Source: Alphaproteobacteria bacterium (GTDB lineage Bacteria > Pseudomonadota > Alphaproteobacteria > Micropepsales > Micropepsaceae). Taken from it: a stretch of DNA of 64,000 nt. Of the stretch, positions 39,123 through 47,190 are shown piece after piece. The translations under genes were made by a program, and so were the position numbers. The stretch spans positions 41,983 to 105,982 of the forward strand of contig JAGOBA010000014.1 in assembly GCA_017983635.1 (NCBI GenBank). Direction: 5' to 3'. Below the pieces are notes generated by a model. It saw only the letters and a program-made list of their open reading frames with translations, was not told the DNA's origin and did not search any database. Every line of letters starts with the position of its first letter. The first letter of the stretch is position 1.

Positions 39123-39248
39123 TTAGCCCTGGCGCGCCTTAAAGCGCGGGTTCTTCTTATTGATGACGTAGACGCGGCCCTTGCGGCGAATAACGCGGCA
39201 GTCCTTGTCGCGGCCCTTCAGCGATTTCAGAGAATTGCGGATCTTCAT
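39123..39248 (-). CDS. rpmJ: 50S ribosomal protein L36
   Basis: A 41-residue ribosomal protein: [19 protein letters not shown] followed by [21 protein letters not shown]. It is the zinc-free form, with a single cysteine in place of the C-C-C-H set. It stands alone with its own promoter (39301-39329). The longer upstream frame is not part of it. Confidence 0.97.
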   Translation of the reverse strand: MKIRNSLKSLKGRDKDCRVIRRKGRVYVINKKNPRFKARQG

Positions 39249-39300
39249 GGGTGCGGTGCTCGCGAACGTCTTAAGGCTGGGCCGGTTTTGGAGGGGCGGA

Positions 39301-39329
39301 GCATTAGTGTGACAGCCCCACATTGTCAA
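39301..39329 (-). promoter_or_regulatory. Probable sigma-70 promoter of rpmJ
   Basis: On the minus strand TTGACA (39324-39329), a 17-bp spacer and TAATGC (39301-39306). The -35 is perfect and the spacing ideal, and the ATG of rpmJ is about 46 bp beyond the expected start site. Confidence 0.7.
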
Positions 39330-39397
39330 CGCCGAAAGGTGCTCGGAAAGGGCGCATTCCCTTGCATTTCGGGCCGACATCGTGCCATCGGAGGAGC

Positions 39398-40711
39398 ATG
39401 TTTGTCGCACACTCACCGACCGTCTTCGCGGGCCTTTTGATTACGGCCCTTGTTTTGGGTTTCCAGACGGCCGTGATCGCGCCGGCTTTGGCCGATCCCA
39501 ATGTCCGTATGGCCCGCCCGGTCGCGGACGATGAAGACGAGGCGCCGCCCGAGCGGACGGCGGAATTCCAGGCTTGGGTCGACGCATTCAAGGCCGAGGC
39601 GCGAGCGCAAGGGGTTCGTCAGCAAACGATGGACCGCGCGTTCGCCCGCATCCGTTTGAACCCGCGGGTGATCGAGCTGAACGAGAACCAGCCGGAGTTC
39701 AACCGCGCGATCTGGGACTATATGGACAGCGCCGTGTCCGACGATCGGACGAAGAAGGGACGCGCTCTACTTCGGCAGTATCGCAAGTCGCTTGGCCGGG
39801 CCGAGCGGACTTACGGCGTGCCGTCGAGCATCGTGACCGCAATCTGGGGGATGGAGAGCTACTACGGAAAGCTCACCGGTGGGTTCAACGTGATCGAGGC
39901 GCTCGCGACGCTCGGGTTTCAAGGCCGGCGCGCGGCATTCGGACGCGAGCAATTGCTGGCGGCGCTCAAGATCATCGATGAAGGCGACATTTCACCGGAG
40001 CGCATGACCGGCTCATGGGCCGGCGCGATGGGCCAGACGCAGTTCATTCCGACCGTTTATCTGCAATACGCGAAGGACGGGAACGGCGATGGGAAGCGGA
40101 ATCTCTGGGACACGCGCGCCGATGTGTTCGCCTCGACCGCGAACTATCTGAGCGAGAAGGGCTGGCAAGACGGCGCGCCTTGTTTTGACGAAGTTCGCTT
40201 GCCGGACAGGTTCGATTACATGCAAGCCGATTTGTCGGTCGAGAAGCCGGTGCGCGAGTGGATGGATGCTTCGGTAACCCTGGCCGACGGTCGCTCGCTC
40301 GCCAAGCGCAAGGGCCAAGACAAAGATGCACCGGCGGCGATTATTTTGCCGGCGGGACACAAAGGGCCGGCCTTTATCGCCTACCCGAATTTCAAGGTCG
40401 TACTGGCTTACAACAACGCGATTTCGTATGCGCTGGCCGTCTGTCAACTCTCAAGCCGGTTCACCGGCGCACGGAGCTTCAAGACGTCGTGGCCGCGGTT
40501 AGAGCAACCGTTGTTGTCGCGGAGCGAGCGTGTCGAACTGCAAACGCTGCTTGCGCAGCGCAAGTACGACGTCGGCGAGCCCGACGGCGTTATCGGGCGC
40601 AAGACGCGCGATGCAGTTCGCGCCTACCAAAAGTCGGCGGGTATGGTGCCGGACGGCTTTGCAACAGTGACGCTGCTGCAAAACCTTCGTTCGGCCCCGC
40701 CGCCGCCTTAG
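39398..40711 (+). CDS. MltB-like lytic murein transglycosylase with peptidoglycan-binding domain
   Basis: A 437-residue periplasmic enzyme that cleaves the glycan strands of peptidoglycan. Signal peptide about 1-32 (cleavage after ALA). The SLT_2/MltB catalytic domain includes [20 protein letters not shown] with the catalytic Glu, [16 protein letters not shown] and [12 protein letters not shown]. The last 60 residues are a peptidoglycan_binding_1 domain ([31 protein letters not shown]). GGAGGAG precedes the ATG at 39398. Confidence 0.92.
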   Translation: MFVAHSPTVFAGLLITALVLGFQTAVIAPALADPNVRMARPVADDEDEAPPERTAEFQAWVDAFKAEARAQGVRQQTMDRAFARIRLNPRVIELNENQPEFNRAIWDYMDSAVSDDRTKKGRALLRQYRKSLGRAERTYGVPSSIVTAIWGMESYYGKLTGGFNVIEALATLGFQGRRAAFGREQLLAALKIIDEGDISPERMTGSWAGAMGQTQFIPTVYLQYAKDGNGDGKRNLWDTRADVFASTANYLSEKGWQDGAPCFDEVRLPDRFDYMQADLSVEKPVREWMDASVTLADGRSLAKRKGQDKDAPAAIILPAGHKGPAFIAYPNFKVVLAYNNAISYALAVCQLSSRFTGARSFKTSWPRLEQPLLSRSERVELQTLLAQRKYDVGEPDGVIGRKTRDAVRAYQKSAGMVPDGFATVTLLQNLRSAPPPP

Positions 40712-40739
40712 GCAAGACTCGGTTTCACGCGAACACCCG

Positions 40740-41489
40740 CTACGCGGCGATGGCCCGCAGCCGCAACGCCTCGGTGACGGCTTGAATTCGGGTGGCGACG
40801 CCGAGTTTCTTTTTGGCGTTCTCGATGTGGAAGCGGGTTGTGCGCGGGCTGATGGTCAGAATCCGGCCGATCTCGGCGTCGGTCTTGCCGGCCGCCGCCC
40901 ACCGCAGACACTCGACCTCGCGCGGGGATAGACCACCTTCGCGGCGGCGCGGCTTCAGCTCAAACTCCAGCATGTGCTCGAACGCACACTGCGCGAAGAG
41001 GTGGAGAGAGGAGCGTACGACGGGCGCGATCAGCGGCTTGCGGCCGCCGAGCAGCACGATGCCTTCGAGTTTGTCGGCGATACGGATCGGGATGATCAGA
41101 CCGTCGAGCACCTCAAGCGACAGGTTCAACTGAGCCAACGCGCGGCGCTGGCGAACGGTCAATGGCATTGCCCAAAGTTCAGCCGCCGAATAAGGTCGCG
41201 GTTCGACGATCGCGTGCGAGACGAGCGGGTTGTCGCGCGAGAAGCCGGCAGCGTCGAATGCTTCGGCAAAGCCCGCGGGCATGTCGGAATAAAGCACCGC
41301 GCCCGAGACGCCTTCGAGCATGCTGTCTTTTGCCTTGAGAACGAGCATGTAGTCGAAGCCATAAGGCTTGGCGAACGCCTTCACGGCGTCCCAGACAGCG
41401 TCAGTCGACACAGCACGGCTGATGTCTTCGATCGACTCGACAATGGTGTTACGAAATCCAGTCACGACATTCTCCTCTGCGCGCTCCAC
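40740..41489 (-). CDS. LuxR-type regulator (autoinducer-binding family), copy 1
   Basis: A 249-residue regulator. Residues 20-170 form the autoinducer-binding-like domain; 180-245 the LuxR helix-turn-helix (LSPREVECLRWAAAGKTDAEIGRIL and TRFHIENAKKKLGVATRIQAV). The usual signal-pocket W, Y and D residues are replaced: the segment that should contain them reads SDMPAGFAEAFDAAGFSRDNP. No luxI-type synthase is nearby. It is 44 bp downstream of a paralogue on the same strand. Confidence 0.85.
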   Translation of the reverse strand: MERAEENVVTGFRNTIVESIEDISRAVSTDAVWDAVKAFAKPYGFDYMLVLKAKDSMLEGVSGAVLYSDMPAGFAEAFDAAGFSRDNPLVSHAIVEPRPYSAAELWAMPLTVRQRRALAQLNLSLEVLDGLIIPIRIADKLEGIVLLGGRKPLIAPVVRSSLHLFAQCAFEHMLEFELKPRRREGGLSPREVECLRWAAAGKTDAEIGRILTISPRTTRFHIENAKKKLGVATRIQAVTEALRLRAIAA

Positions 41490-41533
41490 GACGCGCGGTT
41501 AGAAAGGTTGGGTTTGGCTAGGGCTCTTGCGTT

Positions 41534-42268
41534 TCAGGCCGCTATGGCTTGCAGGCGCAGTGCCTCGGCTACAGCCTGCACGCGGGTTGCGACGCGCAGC
41601 TTTCGTTTTGCGTTTTCGACATGGAAGCGTGCCGTGCGGGCACTGATCGTGAGGATCGTCGCGATCTCCAGGTCCGTCTTGCCCTGGGCCACCCAGTGCA
41701 AGCATTCGACTTCGCGGCCGGTGAGCGCGTGCGTACGCCCTGCCGCGGCAATCGGGTTGGCGAGCTCCTCACTGCGCTTGAACGCGGTGTGGGCCAACAA
41801 GTGCAGGATCGAACACGGCAGCGCGGCCATGTCGGGCGCCATGCCGCCAATCATGACGATGCCGTGCGTCTTTCCGCAGTATGAAATCGGGAACGTCCAG
41901 CCGTCGCGTAGATTGAGCGAGACGCTCAAGTGCTGCAGGACGCGGCGCTGCTTGTCGCTGAGCGGGGCCGCGCGTGTGTCGGCGGCCGAGAACGGCTCGA
42001 TGCTCGCCAAGGCGCGGGTGATCAGCGGGGTTTCCGGGCCGAAGCCGTCCCGATCGAACGCTTCAGCAAAACCCTCCGGCGCATCGATGTAGACGATGGC
42101 GCCCGCGACCTTCGCCGGCAGCGCTTCGCTGCGCCGGATGACGGTGAGGTGATGGAAGCCGTAGGCGGCAGCGAACGCTTTCAGCTGGCGCCAAATCTCC
42201 GCCTGGTTAGACACAGCGGCAAGATTGCGCGCCACGCGCGCAGCCTCCTGGACGGCATTGTGCATCAC
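41534..42268 (-). CDS. LuxR-type regulator (autoinducer-binding family), copy 2
   Basis: A 244-residue paralogue of the next gene. The DNA-binding end (LTGREVECLHWVAQGKTDLEIATIL and TARFHVENAKRKLRVATRVQAV) and the shared DAPEGFAEAFDRDGFGPETP segment are clear. The canonical Asp-Pro of the signal pocket is changed (ETP). The second Met three bases in is an equal start. The two proteins could form heterodimers, which is inference. Confidence 0.85.
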   Translation of the reverse strand: MMHNAVQEAARVARNLAAVSNQAEIWRQLKAFAAAYGFHHLTVIRRSEALPAKVAGAIVYIDAPEGFAEAFDRDGFGPETPLITRALASIEPFSAADTRAAPLSDKQRRVLQHLSVSLNLRDGWTFPISYCGKTHGIVMIGGMAPDMAALPCSILHLLAHTAFKRSEELANPIAAAGRTHALTGREVECLHWVAQGKTDLEIATILTISARTARFHVENAKRKLRVATRVQAVAEALRLQAIAA

Positions 42269-42473
42269 AGAATCCTCGCAATAGATGCGCCGGATCGAAT
42301 CCGGCGTCGTCTTTACGAAGGCTGTGCTTGCGCCCTTGGAGCCTTCTTGGTCGCCCGATAGTGCGCTGCACCATCGAACAATCTCATAATTAATGCATCC
42401 TGTCGTTTTCGCAAGACTCTATTGATGAACTCCAGCTAAACGGGCGATCACATTTGGGGTTTGGTGATCCCGG

Positions 42474-43811
42474 TCACTGCGGCGGAAACGTTGAAGAAGT
42501 GTCGTCATGCCGTTGAATTATGGCTAGTTTCAGGCGTTTGTTGGTCACAACGAACAGGAACAAGGCTGCCATAAGAAGGGTGCCAAGCCAATAGGGTGCG
42601 TCCATATTCCATGAATAGAGTGCATTTCCGATCAGGGGCGCGAAAATGAATCCCGCGGCCCCTGCTCCACCGGTGATTCCCGCAACTGCTCCCTGTTCGT
42701 CGGCCGACACGGCAAGGGAGGCCGCGGCCGCAAATCCGGGCCGGAGCATGCCGAAACCGAGGCCAGAGAGGACCAGGGCGAAGGCGATCAGGCCGTAGTT
42801 CGAGGCGGCGACCAATAGAAGATTAGAGACAAGCGCGACCGCTATCCCCGAGTAGATGAGAAACCGCGTGGTGAGCTTGAAGCGCTGGACCAGAACGAAT
42901 TGCGCGAATAGGGCCGCAATCGCCGAGCCCATCAAGGCGACGCCTGCGAGCTGCTGCGTCTCGGCGGTGCCGGCGTTGATCGTGTCGCGAATGATGAAGG
43001 CGACGGTTTGGATCGGGATCGCGCCGGCCGTTCCCTGCATCACCGAGAAGACGACGAAGGGGAACACGCGCGGATCGAACCAGGAGAGCTGCTTCTCGAT
43101 CTTGCGTTCGCGCGGCCGCGAGCGTTCGGGGAGCAGGAGCCAAATCGCGATTGCGGAAAGTGCCGCGAGGAACGCTACGAAATAGAGCGGCGCGATCACA
43201 CCAAGAACGGTCAAGGCTGCGCCGATGCCGGGGCCGATCGCGGCGCCCAAACCAAATGCAGCATTCAGCATGGCCATGCCTTCGGTGCGCTCCTGCGCCG
43301 AGGTGCGGTCGGCGATGTAGGCTTGCGCGGCCGGGTACGAGCCCGAGCCGAAGATGCCGAAGATCGAGCGCGTCGCGATCAATAGTAGGTAGGTCGCGAC
43401 CGGCGTGAGCATGCCCCACAGGCCGAACTGCATGACGCTCGCGAAGGAGAACGTCGAGACAGCGAAGGCAACGAGGCCGATCAAGATGACGGGGCGACGG
43501 CCCCAGTAGTCGCTGCGCGCACCCCAGAAGGCGGAGGAGAAGACCCAGATCGTCGCGGATACGGCGAAGATCGAGCCGACTTGAAACTCGCTTAAGCCTA
43601 GATCGCGCGCCAAAGGCGGCAAAATCGCGAACATCAACGTTTGGCCGAGACCGTTGGCGATCAGGCATACGAACAATAGTGCGATCGCGCGGCGGCGGCC
43701 GGCCTCGGAGGTGATGCCGTCTGCTTGCTCGGGCGCGAAGGCGGCGCGGGCGCGCTCAAGCAAGTTGCGCGCTTGGTCTTTCGGGGGATCGGGTTGCTGC
43801 ATCGTCGTCAT
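42474..43811 (-). CDS. MFS transporter (drug efflux type)
   Basis: A 445-residue protein with about twelve membrane helices. The MFS loop 2-3 motif is seen as GARSDYWGRRPVILIG and the antiporter motif C region as LNAAFGLGAAIGPGIGAAL, both characteristic of tetracycline/multidrug-type exporters. The substrate is not deducible. It stands 205 bp upstream of the LuxR pair on the same strand and could be under their control. Confidence 0.88.
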   Translation of the reverse strand: MTTMQQPDPPKDQARNLLERARAAFAPEQADGITSEAGRRRAIALLFVCLIANGLGQTLMFAILPPLARDLGLSEFQVGSIFAVSATIWVFSSAFWGARSDYWGRRPVILIGLVAFAVSTFSFASVMQFGLWGMLTPVATYLLLIATRSIFGIFGSGSYPAAQAYIADRTSAQERTEGMAMLNAAFGLGAAIGPGIGAALTVLGVIAPLYFVAFLAALSAIAIWLLLPERSRPRERKIEKQLSWFDPRVFPFVVFSVMQGTAGAIPIQTVAFIIRDTINAGTAETQQLAGVALMGSAIAALFAQFVLVQRFKLTTRFLIYSGIAVALVSNLLLVAASNYGLIAFALVLSGLGFGMLRPGFAAAASLAVSADEQGAVAGITGGAGAAGFIFAPLIGNALYSWNMDAPYWLGTLLMAALFLFVVTNKRLKLAIIQRHDDTSSTFPPQ

Positions 43812-43967
43812 GTTCCGGCGGGCGGGCGCCGCCGTCTAAGTGGCAAATGCGCGCAAGCTATCGAAACGATGGACACGCGGTGCAGTGCATTTCGCGGCGA
43901 GAGGCCTACGTTTCGAGCATCGCGCGGCTCACGTTGCGCGGCCCCCTTGATCGAAGGACTCAATCCC

Positions 43968-44426
43968 ATGATGAAAACTCTGACCTTGACCGTCTTCGGC
44001 GCGCTCTCGTTCGTTGCGGCGATCCTGCCGGCGCATGCGCGCGATGCGGATATCTATACCGGCCTCTTCTCCTCGCTCGCCGTCGGCGGATACGACGCCG
44101 TCGCCTACTTCAAAGAGAACCGCCCGGTGAAGGGCCGGCCGGAGTTCACCACCGACTACAAGGGCGCCAAGTGGCAGTTTGCGTCGGCAGAGAACTTGAA
44201 TGCGTTCAAAGCCAATCCCGTCGCGTACGCGCCGCAATATGGCGGCTATTGCGCGTGGGCGGTCAGCCAAGGCTACACCGCGTCGGGCGATCCGCTGGTG
44301 TGGAAGATCGTGAACAACCGACTGTTCCTGAACTACGATCAGAGCGTGCAGGCCACGTGGGAGAAGGACATCCCCGGCAACATCAGCAAGGCCGACAAGA
44401 ATTGGCCAAGCGTTTTGGGAAAGTAG
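43968..44426 (+). CDS. Secreted YHS-domain protein
   Basis: A 152-residue protein with a signal peptide (about 1-25, cleavage after AHA). The YHS-like part is VGGYDAVAYFKENRPVKG, followed by YKGAKWQFASAENLNAFKANPVAYAPQYGGYCAWAVSQGYTA. YHS domains often bind metal or are found with copper or heavy-metal systems; a periplasmic metal role is possible. Two Met codons begin the frame (43968 and 43971). Confidence 0.85.
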   Translation: MMKTLTLTVFGALSFVAAILPAHARDADIYTGLFSSLAVGGYDAVAYFKENRPVKGRPEFTTDYKGAKWQFASAENLNAFKANPVAYAPQYGGYCAWAVSQGYTASGDPLVWKIVNNRLFLNYDQSVQATWEKDIPGNISKADKNWPSVLGK

Positions 44427-44440
44427 GTCGGCACGACACG

Positions 44441-44483
44441 TTGACGGAGACGCCATTCTGGCTATATTCTGGCCAGAATGGCG
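44441..44483 (+). promoter_or_regulatory. Promoter inside a palindromic operator at the relE start
   Basis: TTGACG (44441-44446) and TATATT (44463-44468) are separated by 16 bp. Around the -10 are 11-bp perfect inverted arms CGCCATTCTGG (44451-44461) and CCAGAATGGCG (44473-44483), 11 bp apart. The ATG of the toxin (44478-44480) lies inside the right arm, so the transcript start is only a few bases before it. This is a typical autoregulatory operator, bound by the antitoxin-toxin complex. Confidence 0.75.
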
Positions 44484-44771
44484 TTTGAAATTGTTCTAGC
44501 ACCTGAAGCCGTAGAAGATTTGAAACGCCTTCGGGCGGGCGTACGATCCGGTGTTGTCGATGCCTTGGAGATTCATCTTCGGCACGAACCGCAGAAAGTC
44601 AGCCGGAGTCGAATCAAGAAGCTCCGCGGACTTAGGCGTCCACAGTACCGATTGCGAGTGGATGACGTGCGCGTCTTTTACGATGTATCCGAGGATCGGG
44701 TGGAAGTGCTTGCGATCGTTGAAAAAGCGGAGGCTGACACATGGTTGAAACGGTTCGGAAATCCGGCATGA
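44478..44771 (+). CDS. RelE/ParE-family toxin
   Basis: A 97-residue toxin: VLAPEAVEDLKRLRAG near the N-terminus and LRGLRRPQYRLRVDDVRVFYDVSEDRVEVLAIVEKAEADTWL in the C-terminal half, the RelE/ParE fold. The gene comes before its antitoxin, the reverse of the usual order. The start codon lies within the operator palindrome and leaves almost no leader, so translation may be leaderless or weak. Confidence 0.85.
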   Translation: MAFEIVLAPEAVEDLKRLRAGVRSGVVDALEIHLRHEPQKVSRSRIKKLRGLRRPQYRLRVDDVRVFYDVSEDRVEVLAIVEKAEADTWLKRFGNPA

Positions 44772-45010
44772 AGCAAGTTCCACTTTCCGAGGCGAAGGAT
44801 GACCTGTCTCGCCTTCTCCGTCAGGCTGAGAAGCAGCACATCGTTATTACGCGACACGGAAAGCCTGCGGGCCTACTGATTGGGTTCGAATCAGAGGACG
44901 ACTGGTTCGACTACAAGCTTGAGAACGACGAGCGCTTCTTGAAGCGCATCGAGAGAGCACGGAAGAGCCTTCAATCCGGCCGCGGCGTCCGGCTTGAGGA
45001 CATCGACTAG
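44768..45010 (+). CDS. Phd/YefM-family antitoxin
   Basis: An 80-residue antitoxin. MKQVPLSEAKDDLSRLLRQAEKQHIVITRHGKPAGLLIGFES is the Phd/YefM DNA-binding part; the charged tail (DYKLENDERFLKRIERARKSL) would neutralise the toxin. The ATG at 44768 overlaps the toxin stop by 4 bp (ATGA) and starts where family members start; an ATG at 44741 is possible but adds nine unlike residues. Confidence 0.82.
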   Translation: MKQVPLSEAKDDLSRLLRQAEKQHIVITRHGKPAGLLIGFESEDDWFDYKLENDERFLKRIERARKSLQSGRGVRLEDID

Positions 45011-47157
45011 TTCTCCGCCTTCAATCGCACCTGCGACGTGTCGCTGCGGCCGTCGGCGTCGACGACGGTGATGCGGGCGAAGCCTTCGCCGTCCGGAGTC
45101 CACCAGCCGTTGGCGGAGTCGAGCGGTAGGCCATTGATCACCCAGCGCAAGGGCTCACGGCCGCCTTGGGCCTTGAGCGGCAGGGCTTGCGGCTTCGTCG
45201 GATCTTCCAGCGAGACGGTGGCGCCGTTCGGCGGGAAAGAGATGCGCGGCGGTTGAATGCGCTTCAGGCCCGCCACCATCGTCGATCTGGTGCGGAAGCG
45301 TTGCAGGGCCGGCGGCAACTGCTCCGCGTTCTGCGCGACGAAGGCGCCGTCGGGCGGCGGCGATGGGGCGCGGCCTTCTTGCGGCAGCAGGTCAAATACC
45401 TTGAGCAATAGCGGCGCCGCGTCGTTGCGGCCGATGTGGCCCGGGCGCGTCGAGCCATCGGCGCGGCCGACCCAGATGCCGACGGTGTAGTGCTTCGAGA
45501 AGCCGAGCGACCAAGCATCGCGATAGCCGTAGGAGGTGCCGGTCTTGAACGCGATCTGGCGGGCGCGCTCGATGCCTTGGCCCATCGACCAGCCGTCGGG
45601 CAGGTTCGCGTCTTTCAGCGTATCGGCGAGGTACCAGGCGGCGGGAGCGCCGAACAGGCGCTGACCTTCGCCCTCGCCCGCATTCGCGGCGAAGCGCAGC
45701 GGGCGGACTTCGCCGCCGGCGGCGATGCCGGTGTAGAGCATCGTCAGGTCACGCAGCGAGATGCCGACGCCGCCGAGGGCGAGCGGGAGCGAGGGCAGCG
45801 CGCCTTTCTTCGGGAACTGCAGTTCGGCCCCAGCGTTGCGCAACGTTGCCGCCAGACGCACCGGGCCGACGCGATCGAGCAGCGCGACCGCCGGCACGTT
45901 CAGCGACATCTGCAAGGCGCTTGCGACGGTCACGGTGCCTTGGAAGCCGCGATCGAAGTTGCGCGGTTCGTAGTCGCCGAACATCGTCGGCTTGTCGTCG
46001 ATCAGCGTTTGCGGGTGCACGATCAGTTCGTCGAACGCCATGCCGTAGATAAAGGGTTTTAGCGTGGAGCCGGGCGAGCGCGGAGCCTTGCCGAGATCGA
46101 CTTGGCCGGCTTGGCTCCAAAAATTCGCGCCGCCGAGATAGGCGACGACGTTGCGGGTCGCGTTCTCGACCACGATCACCGCCAGGTTGGCATCGTCGTC
46201 GAAGTAGCCGCGCTCGCGATGGGCTAGGGCCTCGAGCTTCGTCTGCACTTGCGCGTCAAGCGTCGAGGCGATGACCGGTTCGTTGGTCTTGTTTTGCGCC
46301 AGCAGGTCCTGAGCGAGATGCGGGGCGTGAAACGGGAAGCGCTGGCGGCGGGTCGGGATCGGCTCCTGTGTTGCCTCCAACGCCTCGCGTGCGGTCAGCG
46401 CGCCGCGTTCGGCGAGGGTCGCGATCACGCGGTCGCGGGCGGCTTTCGCGATGTCCGGATGACGGTCGGCGCGGCGGCGCTCGGGCGATTGGGGGAGCGC
46501 GACCAAGAGCGCCGCTTCACCCACGGTCAGGCGCTTCGGTTCCTTGCCGAACCAGGCGAAGCTTGCGGCACGCACGCCTTCGAGGTTGCCGCCGTAGGGG
46601 GCGAGCGTTAGGTAGAGTTCGAGGATCTGATCCTTCGTCAGGTGCGCTTCGAGCTGCAGCGCGCGGGCCATCTGCAGGAGTTTGGCGCCGAATGTGCGCT
46701 CGCGCGGTTCCATCAGGCGGGCGACCTGCATGCTGATCGTCGAGGCACCTGAGACAACGCGCGCTTTGGCAGCGAGCTGATACGTCGCGCGCAGCATGGC
46801 GAGCGGATCGATGCCGGGGTGATCGCGGAAGCGCTGATCCTCCCAGGCGAGCAGCAAGCGCTGGTAGCGTGCATCGACTTGTTCGGGCTTCACCGGCAGG
46901 CGCCAGCGGCCGTCGCTGGAGACGAACGTGCGGAGCAGCGTGCCATCCGACGCGGTGACGACGACGGAGCGGTCGTCGGCGCGCGTGCGCTCCAGCGGGT
47001 TCAAGCGGTCGGTGACGGCGAGCGCGAAGGCGAGGCCGAGGAGCGTGAAGCCCGCGATGACCCATCGTGGCGCCTTCCGCCCCCGCTTGCGGGGGAGGTG
47101 GCGAAGCCGGAGGGGGGGCGTCACCGCTGCCCCCCTCCGCCTTCGCGCTTCGCGCAC
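45007..47157 (-). CDS. pbpC: Penicillin-binding protein 1C
   Basis: A bifunctional peptidoglycan synthase, up to 716 residues. One membrane anchor (about 32-50) is followed by the glycosyltransferase domain (LLAWEDQRFRDHPGIDPLAMLRA, GASTISMQVARL) and the transpeptidase domain with SPGSTLKP (active Ser), SLN and KTGTSYG, then a BiPBP_C domain at the end. The first 25 residues are encoded by a palindromic repeat element (47075-47185), so the true start could be inside or after it. It directly follows the alpha-2-macroglobulin gene, the same pairing as yfhM-pbpC in E. coli. Confidence 0.9.
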   Translation of the reverse strand: MREARRRRGAAVTPPLRLRHLPRKRGRKAPRWVIAGFTLLGLAFALAVTDRLNPLERTRADDRSVVVTASDGTLLRTFVSSDGRWRLPVKPEQVDARYQRLLLAWEDQRFRDHPGIDPLAMLRATYQLAAKARVVSGASTISMQVARLMEPRERTFGAKLLQMARALQLEAHLTKDQILELYLTLAPYGGNLEGVRAASFAWFGKEPKRLTVGEAALLVALPQSPERRRADRHPDIAKAARDRVIATLAERGALTAREALEATQEPIPTRRQRFPFHAPHLAQDLLAQNKTNEPVIASTLDAQVQTKLEALAHRERGYFDDDANLAVIVVENATRNVVAYLGGANFWSQAGQVDLGKAPRSPGSTLKPFIYGMAFDELIVHPQTLIDDKPTMFGDYEPRNFDRGFQGTVTVASALQMSLNVPAVALLDRVGPVRLAATLRNAGAELQFPKKGALPSLPLALGGVGISLRDLTMLYTGIAAGGEVRPLRFAANAGEGEGQRLFGAPAAWYLADTLKDANLPDGWSMGQGIERARQIAFKTGTSYGYRDAWSLGFSKHYTVGIWVGRADGSTRPGHIGRNDAAPLLLKVFDLLPQEGRAPSPPPDGAFVAQNAEQLPPALQRFRTRSTMVAGLKRIQPPRISFPPNGATVSLEDPTKPQALPLKAQGGREPLRWVINGLPLDSANGWWTPDGEGFARITVVDADGRSDTSQVRLKAEN

Positions 47158-47185
47158 GGCTCCGCCCCCGCAAGCGGGGGCGGAA
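47075..47185. repeat. Palindromic repeat element between yfhM-like gene and pbpC
   Basis: Two perfect 21-bp inverted arms (47075-47095 and 47165-47185) with a GC-rich core that is also largely self-complementary. It lies at the 3' end of the macroglobulin gene and within the 5' coding part of pbpC, where it encodes basic residues such as TPPLRLRHLPRKRGRK. Elements like this are scattered in many GC-rich proteobacterial genomes. It could also act as a transcript hairpin between the two genes. Confidence 0.8.
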
Positions 47186-47190
47186 AGAGG

